A stretch of 19,975 nt of DNA from Actinomycetota bacterium. Its GTDB lineage: Bacteria; Actinomycetota; Actinomycetes; Streptosporangiales; Streptosporangiaceae. The position numbers were made by a program, and so were the translations under genes. Position 1 is the stretch's first letter. Each line of letters opens with the position of its first letter. Shown here piece after piece: positions 6,714 through 14,509 of the stretch. The stretch spans positions 19,722 through 39,696 of the forward strand of contig PMST01000275.1 of assembly GCA_003168295.1 (NCBI GenBank), written 5' to 3'. The notes beneath the pieces were generated by a model, which was given only the letters and a program-made list of their open reading frames with translations, was not told the DNA's origin and did no database searches.

Positions 6714-8088
6714 GCCGCGGGCGGCCGACGGGGTCGCGCCGAGCGATCTCGGCTCGTACCAGTACGCCGTTCGGCTGGTGCTGACGAACGATCTGATCAC
6801 CGCGACGCGTCCCCGGGCCGGCGCGCTCGCGTCGGTGCTGCGCTGGGCGGACCTGATCGCCAGGGATTTCGCCGGGTTGCTCGGGTACACGCTGGTCGCG
6901 ACCGCACACCAGGTGCGGCTGCTGCGACGGCTCGACACGCTCGACGCGACGCAGCGTTCGGTCTTCGCGGCCAGGAGCGGCAGGCAGTTCGACCGGCGGC
7001 GGCTTTCCTACCTGTGCCTGGTGCTCGCCGTCTTCCAGCGGTCCAGGATCGAGATCAACCTCGCGGATCTGGTCCGCACCTTCGCGCCGACGGCCAATGC
7101 GATCGACGGTCTCGGTTTCGATGCCACCATCACCGAGCACAAGCGCGCCGTCGTCGACGTCCTGGACTGGCTGACCGACCACGACGCGTTGCGCCTTTCC
7201 GACGGCTCGGCGGAGAACTGGGCGCACGACAGCGAACGCGGCGATGCCCTCTACGACATCGACCATGATGTGTGCGCTTCGCTGTTCCGGCCCGCGCGGC
7301 CGATCCAGCAGCTTGGCGGGGCCGCCGGGCTGCTCGACATCCCCGGCATCAGTAACCGGCGGTCCGCGCAGCGGGAGGCCGCCGCGCGGCGGGCCCGGCG
7401 CCTGCTGGTCGAGTACCCGGTGCTGTATTACTCAACTCTCGATGCCGAGACCGCCGCCGCGCTGCGCGGTACCGAGCTGGCCGACAACCTGGCCCGGCTC
7501 ACCGGGCTGGTGGTGGAGCGCCGGGCCGAGGGCGTGATGCTCGTCGATCCCACCGGCCGATTCACGGACCAGCCGTTCCCCGGGCGCGGTGGCGCGGTCA
7601 ACCGGACCGCCGGGCTGCTGCTCGCGAAGATCGCGGACGCTATCGAAGATCCAGACGACGGGCCGGCACTGACGCGGATACCCGTGCCTTCCGCCGTCGA
7701 TGACCTGCACGATCTGCTGGAACGCATCGACGCCGGGATGCCGGGCGGCTCGGAAACCCAGGACGTGGCGGCCCTGGGGGACGGTGCGGGCGACCCGCTC
7801 GAGGTGCCTTTCATCGACCGGACCCGGCTGGAGCACATGCTCGACGAACTGTACGGGCACTTCGGTCCGGCCTCGTTCACCGTGCAGTGGCAATACGACC
7901 GGCGCGGGCTGCTCGATGCCGCGACCCGGCTCCTGGATGACCTGCGGCTGCTGCGCCGGATGCCCGGCGGGACGGCGATCCTGCCCGCGGCCACGCGCTA
8001 CCGAAACATCACCGCGGCGCTGCCGGAAGGTGCCCGCCGCGACGGCCAGGCCATGTTCGACTTCTCCGGGCCGGGAGGACCCGCATGA
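6706..8088 (+). CDS. jetB: Type II Wadjet JetB (TIGR02678/DUF2398, KITE-like subunit)
   Basis: I place the start at ATG 6706, overlapping the jetA stop by 8 bases, because similarity begins with LGSYQYAVRLVLTNDLIT. The longer frame from 6619 reads antisense-like Arg/Pro-rich sequence inside jetA. The product is 460 aa. Family-like features include the N-terminal helical block VLRWADLIARDFAGLLGY and the winged-helix segments RLSYLCLVLAVFQRSRIEI and VLDWLTDHDALRL. Further on are YPVLYYSTLD and, near the C-terminus, MLDELYGHFG with FTVQWQYDRRGLL. JetB pairs with JetA on the SMC heads. Its TGA lies inside the ATGA shared with jetC (4-base overlap), indicating one polycistronic message. Confidence 0.88.
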   Translation: MAEPRAADGVAPSDLGSYQYAVRLVLTNDLITATRPRAGALASVLRWADLIARDFAGLLGYTLVATAHQVRLLRRLDTLDATQRSVFAARSGRQFDRRRLSYLCLVLAVFQRSRIEINLADLVRTFAPTANAIDGLGFDATITEHKRAVVDVLDWLTDHDALRLSDGSAENWAHDSERGDALYDIDHDVCASLFRPARPIQQLGGAAGLLDIPGISNRRSAQREAAARRARRLLVEYPVLYYSTLDAETAAALRGTELADNLARLTGLVVERRAEGVMLVDPTGRFTDQPFPGRGGAVNRTAGLLLAKIADAIEDPDDGPALTRIPVPSAVDDLHDLLERIDAGMPGGSETQDVAALGDGAGDPLEVPFIDRTRLEHMLDELYGHFGPASFTVQWQYDRRGLLDAATRLLDDLRLLRRMPGGTAILPAATRYRNITAALPEGARRDGQAMFDFSGPGGPA

Positions 8089-11000
8089 CCGAGACCCGGT
8101 TCAAGCCGGTCCGCGCCGGGATCATCAACCTGTGGGATTACTTCGACGAGGAGTTCGTCTTCGCCGACGGCCGACTCGCGCTGCGCGGCCACAACGGCTC
8201 GGGTAAGACCAAGGCCCTCGAGGTGCTCTTCCCGTTCGTCCTCGACGGCAGCCTGGACGCCCGCCGCCTCGACCCGTTCAGCGGCGAGAACCGCACCATG
8301 AAGGCGAACCTGCTCTACCGGGGGCAGGATTCCGAGCACGGCTATGTGTGGATGGAGTTCGCGCGACCGGGCGAGACCGTCACCCTGGTCGTCGGCCTGT
8401 CGGTGCACAAGAACATGGACCGCCCTCGTCCGGCGTTCTATGTCACCGGCAAGCGGATGGGCATCGATTTCGGGCTGCTGTCGGCCGATTCCCGGCCTCT
8501 GACGGCCAAGCAGCTGACCGCGATCCTCGGTCGCGATGCGTACTACGGAGACAAGCGGGGCGCGTACACCGATGCCGTGGACGCCCGGCTGTTCGGGCTC
8601 GGCCGGGAACGGTACGCCCAGCTGCTCGACCTGCTGATCGCGCTGCGCCGTCCGCTGCTCGCCAAAGACCTGGACCCGGGCAAGGTCTCCGAGACGCTCA
8701 CGGCCGGCCTGAGCCCGGTCGACGACGATCTCGTCACGCAGGCGGCCAGGGATTTCGAGAACCTGGCCGCCGTCCAGAAGCAGTACGACGACCTCGCCGC
8801 CGCGGACGCCGCGGTGCGGGCCTTTCTCGATCAGTATGTCGCTTACCTGCGCGTCCACACACGGCATGAGCTTGATCAGGTGGCCGGACGGGTGTCGGCG
8901 GCGGCCGGTTCGGCGGCGGCGATCGGGACCGCCGCGCGGGAGGTCTCCCGGGCAGGCTCGCGGGAGCAGCGGTGGCGGCAGGCCGAAGCCGACGCGAAGA
9001 CCAGCATCGAGACGGGCCAGGCCCGCCTGTTCGCGCTGAGGGACCGGGACGGGTACAAGGACCACGAGAAGCTCGCGCTTCGGCGCGGCCACCTGGAGCA
9101 GGAGAAACGGGACCTGGCGGCCGAGCAGGCCCGGCTGGGCCGTGCTCGCGCCAACGTGTCAGAGGAGTCGGCCGAGGCGGCTCGATTGGCGGACCGGCTG
9201 GCCGAGGTCGAGCGAGCGGCCGGCCGGCACGCGCGACAACTCGCCGAGGCCGCGGACAGCTCCGGCATCAGCCGGGATGGTTCACCGGCTGATACGGGTA
9301 CGGATCTGCTGCTCACGGCCAGGGCCAGGGCCGCGGCTCGCCGCGATGACATCCGCGAGGTCCGCGACCATATCGCCCTCGTCCGCGACGCGGAACGGGA
9401 CCGGGTCGGCGCCGAGAGCTCGCTCGGCACGGCCCGGCTTGCGCTGGAGACCTGCGAGAAGTCCTGCCGCGAGGCCGACGGCCGGCTGGCGGCGGCCCGC
9501 GTGGATCTGTCGGCTCGGCTGCAAGCCTGGGCAGGCCGGTGGACCGGCGACGAGCCGTATGCCGCGGTCACCGCCGGCCAGGCCGAACTGCTCGCGGCGG
9601 CGCTGGACCGGATCGGCGAACCGGACGCGCCGAGCCTGGCCGAGCTGTTCGGCACGCTGACCGCCGAACGCGGCCGTGCGCTGACCGCTCAGGGCCAGCG
9701 GCTGCGGACCCGCGACGCCGATCTTGGTGAAGCCGCGGCGCGGCTGGCCGGCGAGCGGGAGACCGTAGCGGGCGAGCGAGACGACGGACCGCCGGCGTCC
9801 GATCTGCGACCTGCCAGTCGAGCCGAACGAGCCGGGGCACCCCTGTGGCGGCTAGCGGATTTCCGTCCCGGGGTGGACGCCGACACCGCCGCCGCGATCG
9901 AAGGCGCGCTGTACGGCGCCGGCCTGCTTACCGCCTGGGTTCATCCCGATCCGTTGCTGACCAAGGCGGCTGTCGGCGCGACCGAGGCGGACGGTTACCT
10001 GATCGCGCTGCCGGCCGCGGCCCGGCCGGCCGGGCGGACGCTCGCTGAGGTCCTCGTCCCCGAGCAGCAGGACATGGTCGCGCCGGGGTTGGTCGAGGCG
10101 GTGCTCGCGTCGATCGCCCTATCCGAGTCGATACCGGCCGGTTCCTTGGCCGGTCCTGTCGTTTCCACCCAGGCCCAGTTCAGCTACGGCCCGCATCTCG
10201 GCGCGCGGCCCAAGCTGGCTCCGGAGTTCATCGGAGCGACCAACCGGGCGGCCAGGCGCCGCCTTCGCCTGGCCGAGCTCGACCGGCAGCTCGCCGAGAT
10301 CAAGCGGCAGCGTGATGAGCTCGCGGCGGAACTTGGCCTCGTCGCCGACGCGCTGGCGAACTTCGAACTCGCCCGGCGCGAACTGCCACGGACCGCGCCG
10401 GTGCTTGATGCGCTGCAGAAGGTTAGCGAGGCCGCCGCCCATTTCGCGGCGGCCCGCGACCGGCTCGACGATGCGAAGGCGATCCTCGACGGGAAGATCG
10501 CGGAACTCGACGCAAGAACCCGGCGGCTGCGCCGGTCCGCGGCCGACCGGGACATGCCGGCCAGCCCGGACGAGGTCAGCACGGTGGAGCAGGCCGTGGC
10601 CGAGTTCGAGCGCACGGCCACCGATCTCGTCCGGGCCCGCGCCGATGCAGCCGACCTGGGCGCGGACCTGAAGGGGCGGCGCGACCGCATCGACCGCCTC
10701 ATCCGCGAGAACGACGAGACCGCAGACCTGCTCGGCGAAAGGCAGTCCGGTTACCTGGCCAGCGAGGAGGAAGTTCGCGTCCTCGAGCAGGCCAGCGGAG
10801 CCGAGTACGAGCAGATCAGCGCCGAGATAGCCGAAACCGAGGGTGCCCTGCGCGCGGCGAAAGCGGAGCAGAAGACCGCTGGCGATAATGCCGCGGCGGA
10901 ACACGACAAGCTCGTGGCCGGGCGGCGAGACCTGGAGCGAGGCGGCGAGGCGCTGGTGGTGGCGATTTCCGAGCTGTTCGCCCAGGCGGCCGTGTTCGCG

Positions 11001-12356
11001 CCGTACGCCCACGGCGACCTGCGCCCGCTGCTCGGCGTCACGGAAACCGCGCCCTGGCCTGGCGCCAGCTCATGGCCTGCTCCCGCGCAAGCAGCCGCCG
11101 CCCTCGCCGGCCAGGCGCCCCCCGTTGAGGCAGACCCTGCCGAATCAGACCCTGCCGAATCAGGCACCCTCGAGGCGATCCGTGCCGTCCTGCCGGCCGG
11201 CGTCACCGCGCTGCTCGACGCCTACACCGTCGCGACCAGGGGCGGCCGCGCTACTACCGACGGAGTACGGCAGAACGCCGTGGACCGGATGTGGGGCGCG
11301 TACCGGGAATTCGAGAACGCGCTCAAAGCGGGCGAGGACGGCTACCAGGCCGACCTGACCGGGAGCGCGCCCTTCATCGTCGAGGTCGCGACCAACGAGG
11401 GACGCAAGTCGGCAGCCGCCTTCGCCCGCAAGATCGCGGAGGACGTGGAGAACCAGGGCATCCTGCTGGAAGAGCGCGAACGGACGGTGCTTGAGGATTC
11501 GCTGCTCACCGCGCTCGCCCGGCAGATCCACTCCCGGGTGCTCGCGGCCAAGGACCTGGTCGCCGCGATGGACGCCGACACCCGCTCCAAGCCGATGTCG
11601 TCGGGCATGGCGATCGGGATCAGCTGGGTCCGTTCGGACAAGCGCACCGAGCAGCAGGCCCTGGTGTCGAGGTTGCTCGACCGGGACGCCGCCGGCCTCG
11701 GTGCGGAAGGGCTGGCCGAGTTGCGCGGACAGCTCCGGGCGATGATCCATGACCATCGCGCGGGCAATCCGCGCGATACCTACCGGGAAGTCCTCGCCGC
11801 GGTGCTCGACTACCGGTCCTGGCACGCCTTCGAACTTCAGCTGCTCTCCCCCGGCAGTCCTGCGCAGCGGCTGACCAGGAAGAAGCATTCCGAGATGTCC
11901 GGTGGGGAGAAGTCCGCCGCGATCCACATGCCGCTGTTCGCCGCGGCCAACGCGCTGTACCTGTCCTCGAAGCCGACCTGCCCGCGCATGGTCGCGCTCG
12001 ATGAGGCGTTCGCGGGGATCGATGACAAGTTCAAGCCCGAGTTGCTGGGCCTGACGGTCAAATTCGACCTCGACCTGTTCATGACCGGACACGACCTGTG
12101 GGTCAACTATCCGACCGTTCCGTTGATCGCGCACTACGACATGCAGCACGACAAGGCCGCCCACGCGCTCTCGACCCTTCTTGTCCTCTGGGATGGCGAA
12201 CAGCTCATCGACGCCGACGCCGGCTACGCGGGCAACGAAGAACTCTCCGCTGAACTGCTCGGCTTCCGTCCCACCCGGCACGTCCCCGCCGAGGCCGGCG
12301 GCACGCTCGTGGTAGCCGCCGTGGAGGATCTCGATGAGGACACGGACGCGGAATGA
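8085..12356 (+). CDS. jetC: Type II Wadjet JetC (TIGR02680, SMC/MukB-like ATPase)
   Basis: This is a 1,423-residue SMC-type motor. Walker A GHNGSGKT is at residues 35-42, and the ABC signature MSGGEK is at 1271-1276. Walker B with catalytic Glu (MVALDEAF) is at 1302-1309, and an H-loop-like TGHD is at 1334-1337. All parts of a composite ABC ATPase are intact. The first long coiled coil runs from about 240 to 570. A globular hinge-like block lies near 586-715 (WRLADFRPGVDADTAAAIEG onward), and a second coiled coil from about 720 to 965. Around 1010-1030 there is an Ala/Pro/Glu linker containing a 15-bp tandem duplication. SMC-like JetC dimers extrude DNA loops, and the complex recognises small circular DNA. 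The gene overlaps jetB and jetD by ATGA. It is the largest gene in the window and appears undamaged. Confidence 0.93.
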   Translation: MTETRFKPVRAGIINLWDYFDEEFVFADGRLALRGHNGSGKTKALEVLFPFVLDGSLDARRLDPFSGENRTMKANLLYRGQDSEHGYVWMEFARPGETVTLVVGLSVHKNMDRPRPAFYVTGKRMGIDFGLLSADSRPLTAKQLTAILGRDAYYGDKRGAYTDAVDARLFGLGRERYAQLLDLLIALRRPLLAKDLDPGKVSETLTAGLSPVDDDLVTQAARDFENLAAVQKQYDDLAAADAAVRAFLDQYVAYLRVHTRHELDQVAGRVSAAAGSAAAIGTAAREVSRAGSREQRWRQAEADAKTSIETGQARLFALRDRDGYKDHEKLALRRGHLEQEKRDLAAEQARLGRARANVSEESAEAARLADRLAEVERAAGRHARQLAEAADSSGISRDGSPADTGTDLLLTARARAAARRDDIREVRDHIALVRDAERDRVGAESSLGTARLALETCEKSCREADGRLAAARVDLSARLQAWAGRWTGDEPYAAVTAGQAELLAAALDRIGEPDAPSLAELFGTLTAERGRALTAQGQRLRTRDADLGEAAARLAGERETVAGERDDGPPASDLRPASRAERAGAPLWRLADFRPGVDADTAAAIEGALYGAGLLTAWVHPDPLLTKAAVGATEADGYLIALPAAARPAGRTLAEVLVPEQQDMVAPGLVEAVLASIALSESIPAGSLAGPVVSTQAQFSYGPHLGARPKLAPEFIGATNRAARRRLRLAELDRQLAEIKRQRDELAAELGLVADALANFELARRELPRTAPVLDALQKVSEAAAHFAAARDRLDDAKAILDGKIAELDARTRRLRRSAADRDMPASPDEVSTVEQAVAEFERTATDLVRARADAADLGADLKGRRDRIDRLIRENDETADLLGERQSGYLASEEEVRVLEQASGAEYEQISAEIAETEGALRAAKAEQKTAGDNAAAEHDKLVAGRRDLERGGEALVVAISELFAQAAVFAPYAHGDLRPLLGVTETAPWPGASSWPAPAQAAAALAGQAPPVEADPAESDPAESGTLEAIRAVLPAGVTALLDAYTVATRGGRATTDGVRQNAVDRMWGAYREFENALKAGEDGYQADLTGSAPFIVEVATNEGRKSAAAFARKIAEDVENQGILLEERERTVLEDSLLTALARQIHSRVLAAKDLVAAMDADTRSKPMSSGMAIGISWVRSDKRTEQQALVSRLLDRDAAGLGAEGLAELRGQLRAMIHDHRAGNPRDTYREVLAAVLDYRSWHAFELQLLSPGSPAQRLTRKKHSEMSGGEKSAAIHMPLFAAANALYLSSKPTCPRMVALDEAFAGIDDKFKPELLGLTVKFDLDLFMTGHDLWVNYPTVPLIAHYDMQHDKAAHALSTLLVLWDGEQLIDADAGYAGNEELSAELLGFRPTRHVPAEAGGTLVVAAVEDLDEDTDAE
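11131..11160. repeat. 15-bp tandem duplication within jetC
   Basis: CAGACCCTGCCGAAT is present twice without spacer (11131-11145 and 11146-11160), followed by a further CAG. It is in frame and gives a repeated D-P-A-E-S peptide in a low-complexity linker between the second coiled coil and the C-terminal head, so it probably changes only linker length. Confidence 0.85.
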
Positions 12357-13612
12357 GCGGTTCGGAGGATCCTGAGCCGAGCCTGGACCGGTATCGCGGT
12401 CCTGAGTACGGGCGGCTCCTGGCTGCGGCGCGCCGATCCCTGGAGCGAACCGGCGGCCAGCTGACCGGCCGGATCAGCGTCGCGGACCCGGACGACGCCG
12501 AGCGCAAGGCGATTATCGGCATCACCGGCGTCCATCAGCCCGCGGGAACCAGGCGCATGACCGTACCGCTGGCCGAACTCGACGCTGCTCTGAGCCGGGC
12601 GACTGGCGTCGGCCTGGCGGGCGTGCTGGCCGGTCTCGGCGCGCCCCTGCGCAACCGGCCCGCCGAGACCGCTTGGCTGGCCGACGCCCGCGCTGGCCTG
12701 ATCGCGGTGGCCCAGGGCAGTTCGCTGACCGGGTCCTGTCCCTGGTACCGCACCTGGCTGACTGACCTGAACGGGGACGGCACGATCACGCGCCTGGCCA
12801 ACACCGGCGACACGGCGGCCCTGGGCCAGGCCATCCGGGTCCTGGAGTTCCTGGCCGCCCGCCCTGTCGACGCCCCGCCCACCGCGTTGCCCGCGCTCGC
12901 CGCCCGCATCACCGGCGACACGAAGGCACTGAATCACGGCAGCGCGCTCGCGACGCTGATCATGCGGGCGCTGGCCCTCCGCGAGGGCATGGCCCGCCCC
13001 GTCTCCGCCGCGCAGCGCCGCGAGCTGTGGGACCTTTCCGGCGTTATCGTCGATGACCTGGCCAGCCGGGTCCTCGTCCTCAACCTTCCCGCGCAGGGAG
13101 ACGGCCTAGCCGAATGGCTGACCGGCGCGGCCCGCTACGGCACCCCGTTCCAGGTGACGCTGCAGCAGCTCGACGCCCACCCGATCCGGCTTGCTCCGGC
13201 CCGGATCTTCGCGTGCGAGAATCCCGCCGTGCTCCGGCGGGCCTGCACGGAACTCGGTCCCGCGTGCCCTCCGCTCCTCTGCGCGGAAGGCCAGCCGTCC
13301 ACGGCGTTCCACAAGCTGGTACAGCTCGCCGTGGCGGCGGGCAGCCAACTGGCCTACCACGGCGATTTCGACTGGCCGGGCGTCGCCATCACCGCGAGGG
13401 TCATCGACCGTCACGGCGCCCGGTCCTGGCGGATGACCGCAGCTGACTACCTGTTGGGCGTCAAGGCCGGGGATACGGCGGTCGCGCTTAAGGGCGACCC
13501 CGTGCCGACGCCATGGGAACCCGGGCTTCGCGAGGCGATGCGCGAGATCGGGCGGGCGATATTCGAAGAGACCGTCGCCGACCAACTCCTGGCAGACCTC
13601 TCGGCGAGCTGA
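12353..13612 (+). CDS. jetD: Type II Wadjet JetD (TIGR02679; DUF3323 plus DUF2399 TOPRIM nuclease)
   Basis: This is the last gene of the operon, 419 aa, starting in the ATGA that ends jetC. The N-terminal region corresponds to DUF3323 of TIGR02679 proteins, and the C-terminal region is a DUF2399 TOPRIM fold related to the Spo11/topoisomerase VI A family. The acidic residues expected for metal binding are visible: Glu289 in ACENPAVLRR, and Asp338 and Asp340 in YHGDFDWPG. The conserved tail ADYLLGVKAG is also present. In Wadjet, JetD is the endonuclease that cuts DNA once JetABC has processed a closed circle. No truncation or missing catalytic residue was found. The final residues (RAIFEETVADQLLADL) resemble the usual family end. 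Confidence 0.9.
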   Translation: MSGSEDPEPSLDRYRGPEYGRLLAAARRSLERTGGQLTGRISVADPDDAERKAIIGITGVHQPAGTRRMTVPLAELDAALSRATGVGLAGVLAGLGAPLRNRPAETAWLADARAGLIAVAQGSSLTGSCPWYRTWLTDLNGDGTITRLANTGDTAALGQAIRVLEFLAARPVDAPPTALPALAARITGDTKALNHGSALATLIMRALALREGMARPVSAAQRRELWDLSGVIVDDLASRVLVLNLPAQGDGLAEWLTGAARYGTPFQVTLQQLDAHPIRLAPARIFACENPAVLRRACTELGPACPPLLCAEGQPSTAFHKLVQLAVAAGSQLAYHGDFDWPGVAITARVIDRHGARSWRMTAADYLLGVKAGDTAVALKGDPVPTPWEPGLREAMREIGRAIFEETVADQLLADLSAS

Positions 13613-13658
13613 CACGCGCGCTTAGAGCAGCATGCCCCAGGACCCGCGCAGTCCCGCG

Positions 13659-14017
13659 CTATCTGAGCGGCGTCATGGAGATCGTCCGCGAAAATGGCGG
13701 GGTCCACATGGGAACTCTGCTGCCCGCCCAGACGGAGATAAGCTCCACGTGGATATCGGCGGCCTGCGCGAGGTCCCGGAGGTCTTCCGGGTCTGAGGTC
13801 AGGATGTCATCCCCGTCCCCCGCCAGGCATACGACCGCTGCGTCGATCGCGTCCGCTCGTCCGCTGCGGGCCAGCAACGTTCCCGCGCGGCGTCCAAGCG
13901 CATCATCGAGCGGGACGACGTCTACCCCGGCCAGCAGCCGGCGGCCGGGGCCTGCCTGCCGCTACCGCCACGCCACACCTGGCCGACGACACCTCCGTTA
14001 GTGACCGCGCCCGCGCG
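13659..14017 (-). pseudogene. Decayed PIN-domain (VapC-type) toxin remnant
   Basis: On the minus strand, the C-terminal half of a VapC-like PIN protein is clear: LLAGVDVVPLDDALGRRAG, then LLARSGRADAIDAAVV with the acidic DAIDAA motif, then DDILTSDPEDLRDLA. A preceding piece, VVGQVWRGGSGRQA, is in a different frame, so a frameshift lies near 13941-13965. A TAG at 14018-14020 closes that piece upstream. The first half of the domain, including the initial DTSALI-type catalytic Asp, is missing, and only 44 bases separate it from the ArsR gene. No antitoxin gene is visible. A 72-residue ORF from TTG 13877 survives but lacks part of the active site, so toxin activity is unlikely. It is convergent with jetD. 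Confidence 0.72.
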
Positions 14018-14064
14018 CTAGTACGCGGGCGGTTCGGGATCTACTACACCTCGGCCGGGAGGCT

Positions 14065-14406
14065 TTACAACTGGGCCGCGGCGTCGGCGTTCAGGATCGA
14101 GTCGAGCAGGCCAGGGAAGCGGCGGTCTACGTCCTGCTTGCGTAGCTGGGCGTAGCCCTTAGCACCCTGGATCCGCTTGGTCACGAGCCCGGCTTCGCGC
14201 AGGATGCGCAGGTGGTGGGAGAAGGTCGACTTGCTCAGCTCGAGACCGGCATCCTGGATGACCTGAGTGCAGCACGACTCGCCGTGGCGCGCGAGGAACC
14301 GGACGGACGCTAGCCGGTGCGGGTCGGCCAGCGCGGCCAGTACCTTCGGCAGCAGCATGTCAGCCACCGCCGGCTCGGCTACGTCGTCCATCACGTGCAC
14401 CAGCAT
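14065..14406 (-). CDS. ArsR-type winged-helix transcriptional repressor
   Basis: The product is 113 aa from ATG 14406, or 108 aa from the ATG at 14391. It has the ArsR-type winged helix: LADPHRLASVRFLA (helix 1), then STFSHHLRILREAGLV as the recognition helix, then the wing RIQGAKGYAQLR. It ends with a DVDRRFPGLLDSI block typical of actinobacterial ArsR proteins encoded beside MFS exporters. Two adjacent Cys residues (ESCCTQV) sit where some ArsR sensors bind metals, but the classic ELCVCDL motif is absent, so the ligand may be organic. Neither start has a strong ribosome site. It is divergent from the MFS gene with an inverted-repeat operator between them, so it probably represses both. Confidence 0.87.
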   Translation of the reverse strand: MLVHVMDDVAEPAVADMLLPKVLAALADPHRLASVRFLARHGESCCTQVIQDAGLELSKSTFSHHLRILREAGLVTKRIQGAKGYAQLRKQDVDRRFPGLLDSILNADAAAQL

Positions 14407-14415
14407 AAATCAAAG

Positions 14416-14445
14416 TTGCGATGAGTTCGACGCCTGTCGTACTGT
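14416..14445 (+). promoter_or_regulatory. Putative promoter of the MFS transporter gene
   Basis: TTGCGA (14416-14421) and TACTGT (14440-14445) are separated by 18 bases and fit a sigma-70-type -35/-10 pair. The predicted start, near 14452, falls inside the GTTCGA/TCGAAC inverted repeat, as expected for a repressor-controlled promoter. Confidence 0.5.
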
Positions 14446-14461
14446 TCGATATAGGTCGAAC
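14444..14461. promoter_or_regulatory. Inverted-repeat operator between the arsR-type and MFS genes
   Basis: GTTCGA (14444-14449) and TCGAAC (14456-14461) form a perfect inverted repeat with a 6-base spacer. Related half-sites occur at 14425-14430 (GTTCGA) and 14472-14478 (TTCGAAC), making a cluster of four. The site overlaps the -10 box and predicted transcription start of the MFS gene, and lies upstream of the divergent ArsR-type gene, its likely binder. Confidence 0.65.
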
Positions 14462-14509
14462 TTCGATGACCTTCGAACACCCGAACCCTCGACTGCTGAG
14501 GAGCTGTCC

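Noticed and set aside
5166..6938. 590-residue open frame on the minus strand opposite jetA and the start of jetB
   Set aside because: It is Arg/Pro/Gln/His-rich with no recognisable motif and lies fully antisense to well-supported genes; long antisense frames are common in such GC-rich DNA.
11160..12281. 373-residue minus-strand frame opposite the 3' end of jetC
   Set aside because: Its sequence is the antisense of the conserved ATPase signature and Walker B region and has no domain of its own.
13613..14064. Search for transposase, integrase, attachment site or tRNA at the 3' edge of the island
   Set aside because: Nothing resembling inverted terminal repeats, a recombinase or a tRNA was seen; only the PIN remnant is present.
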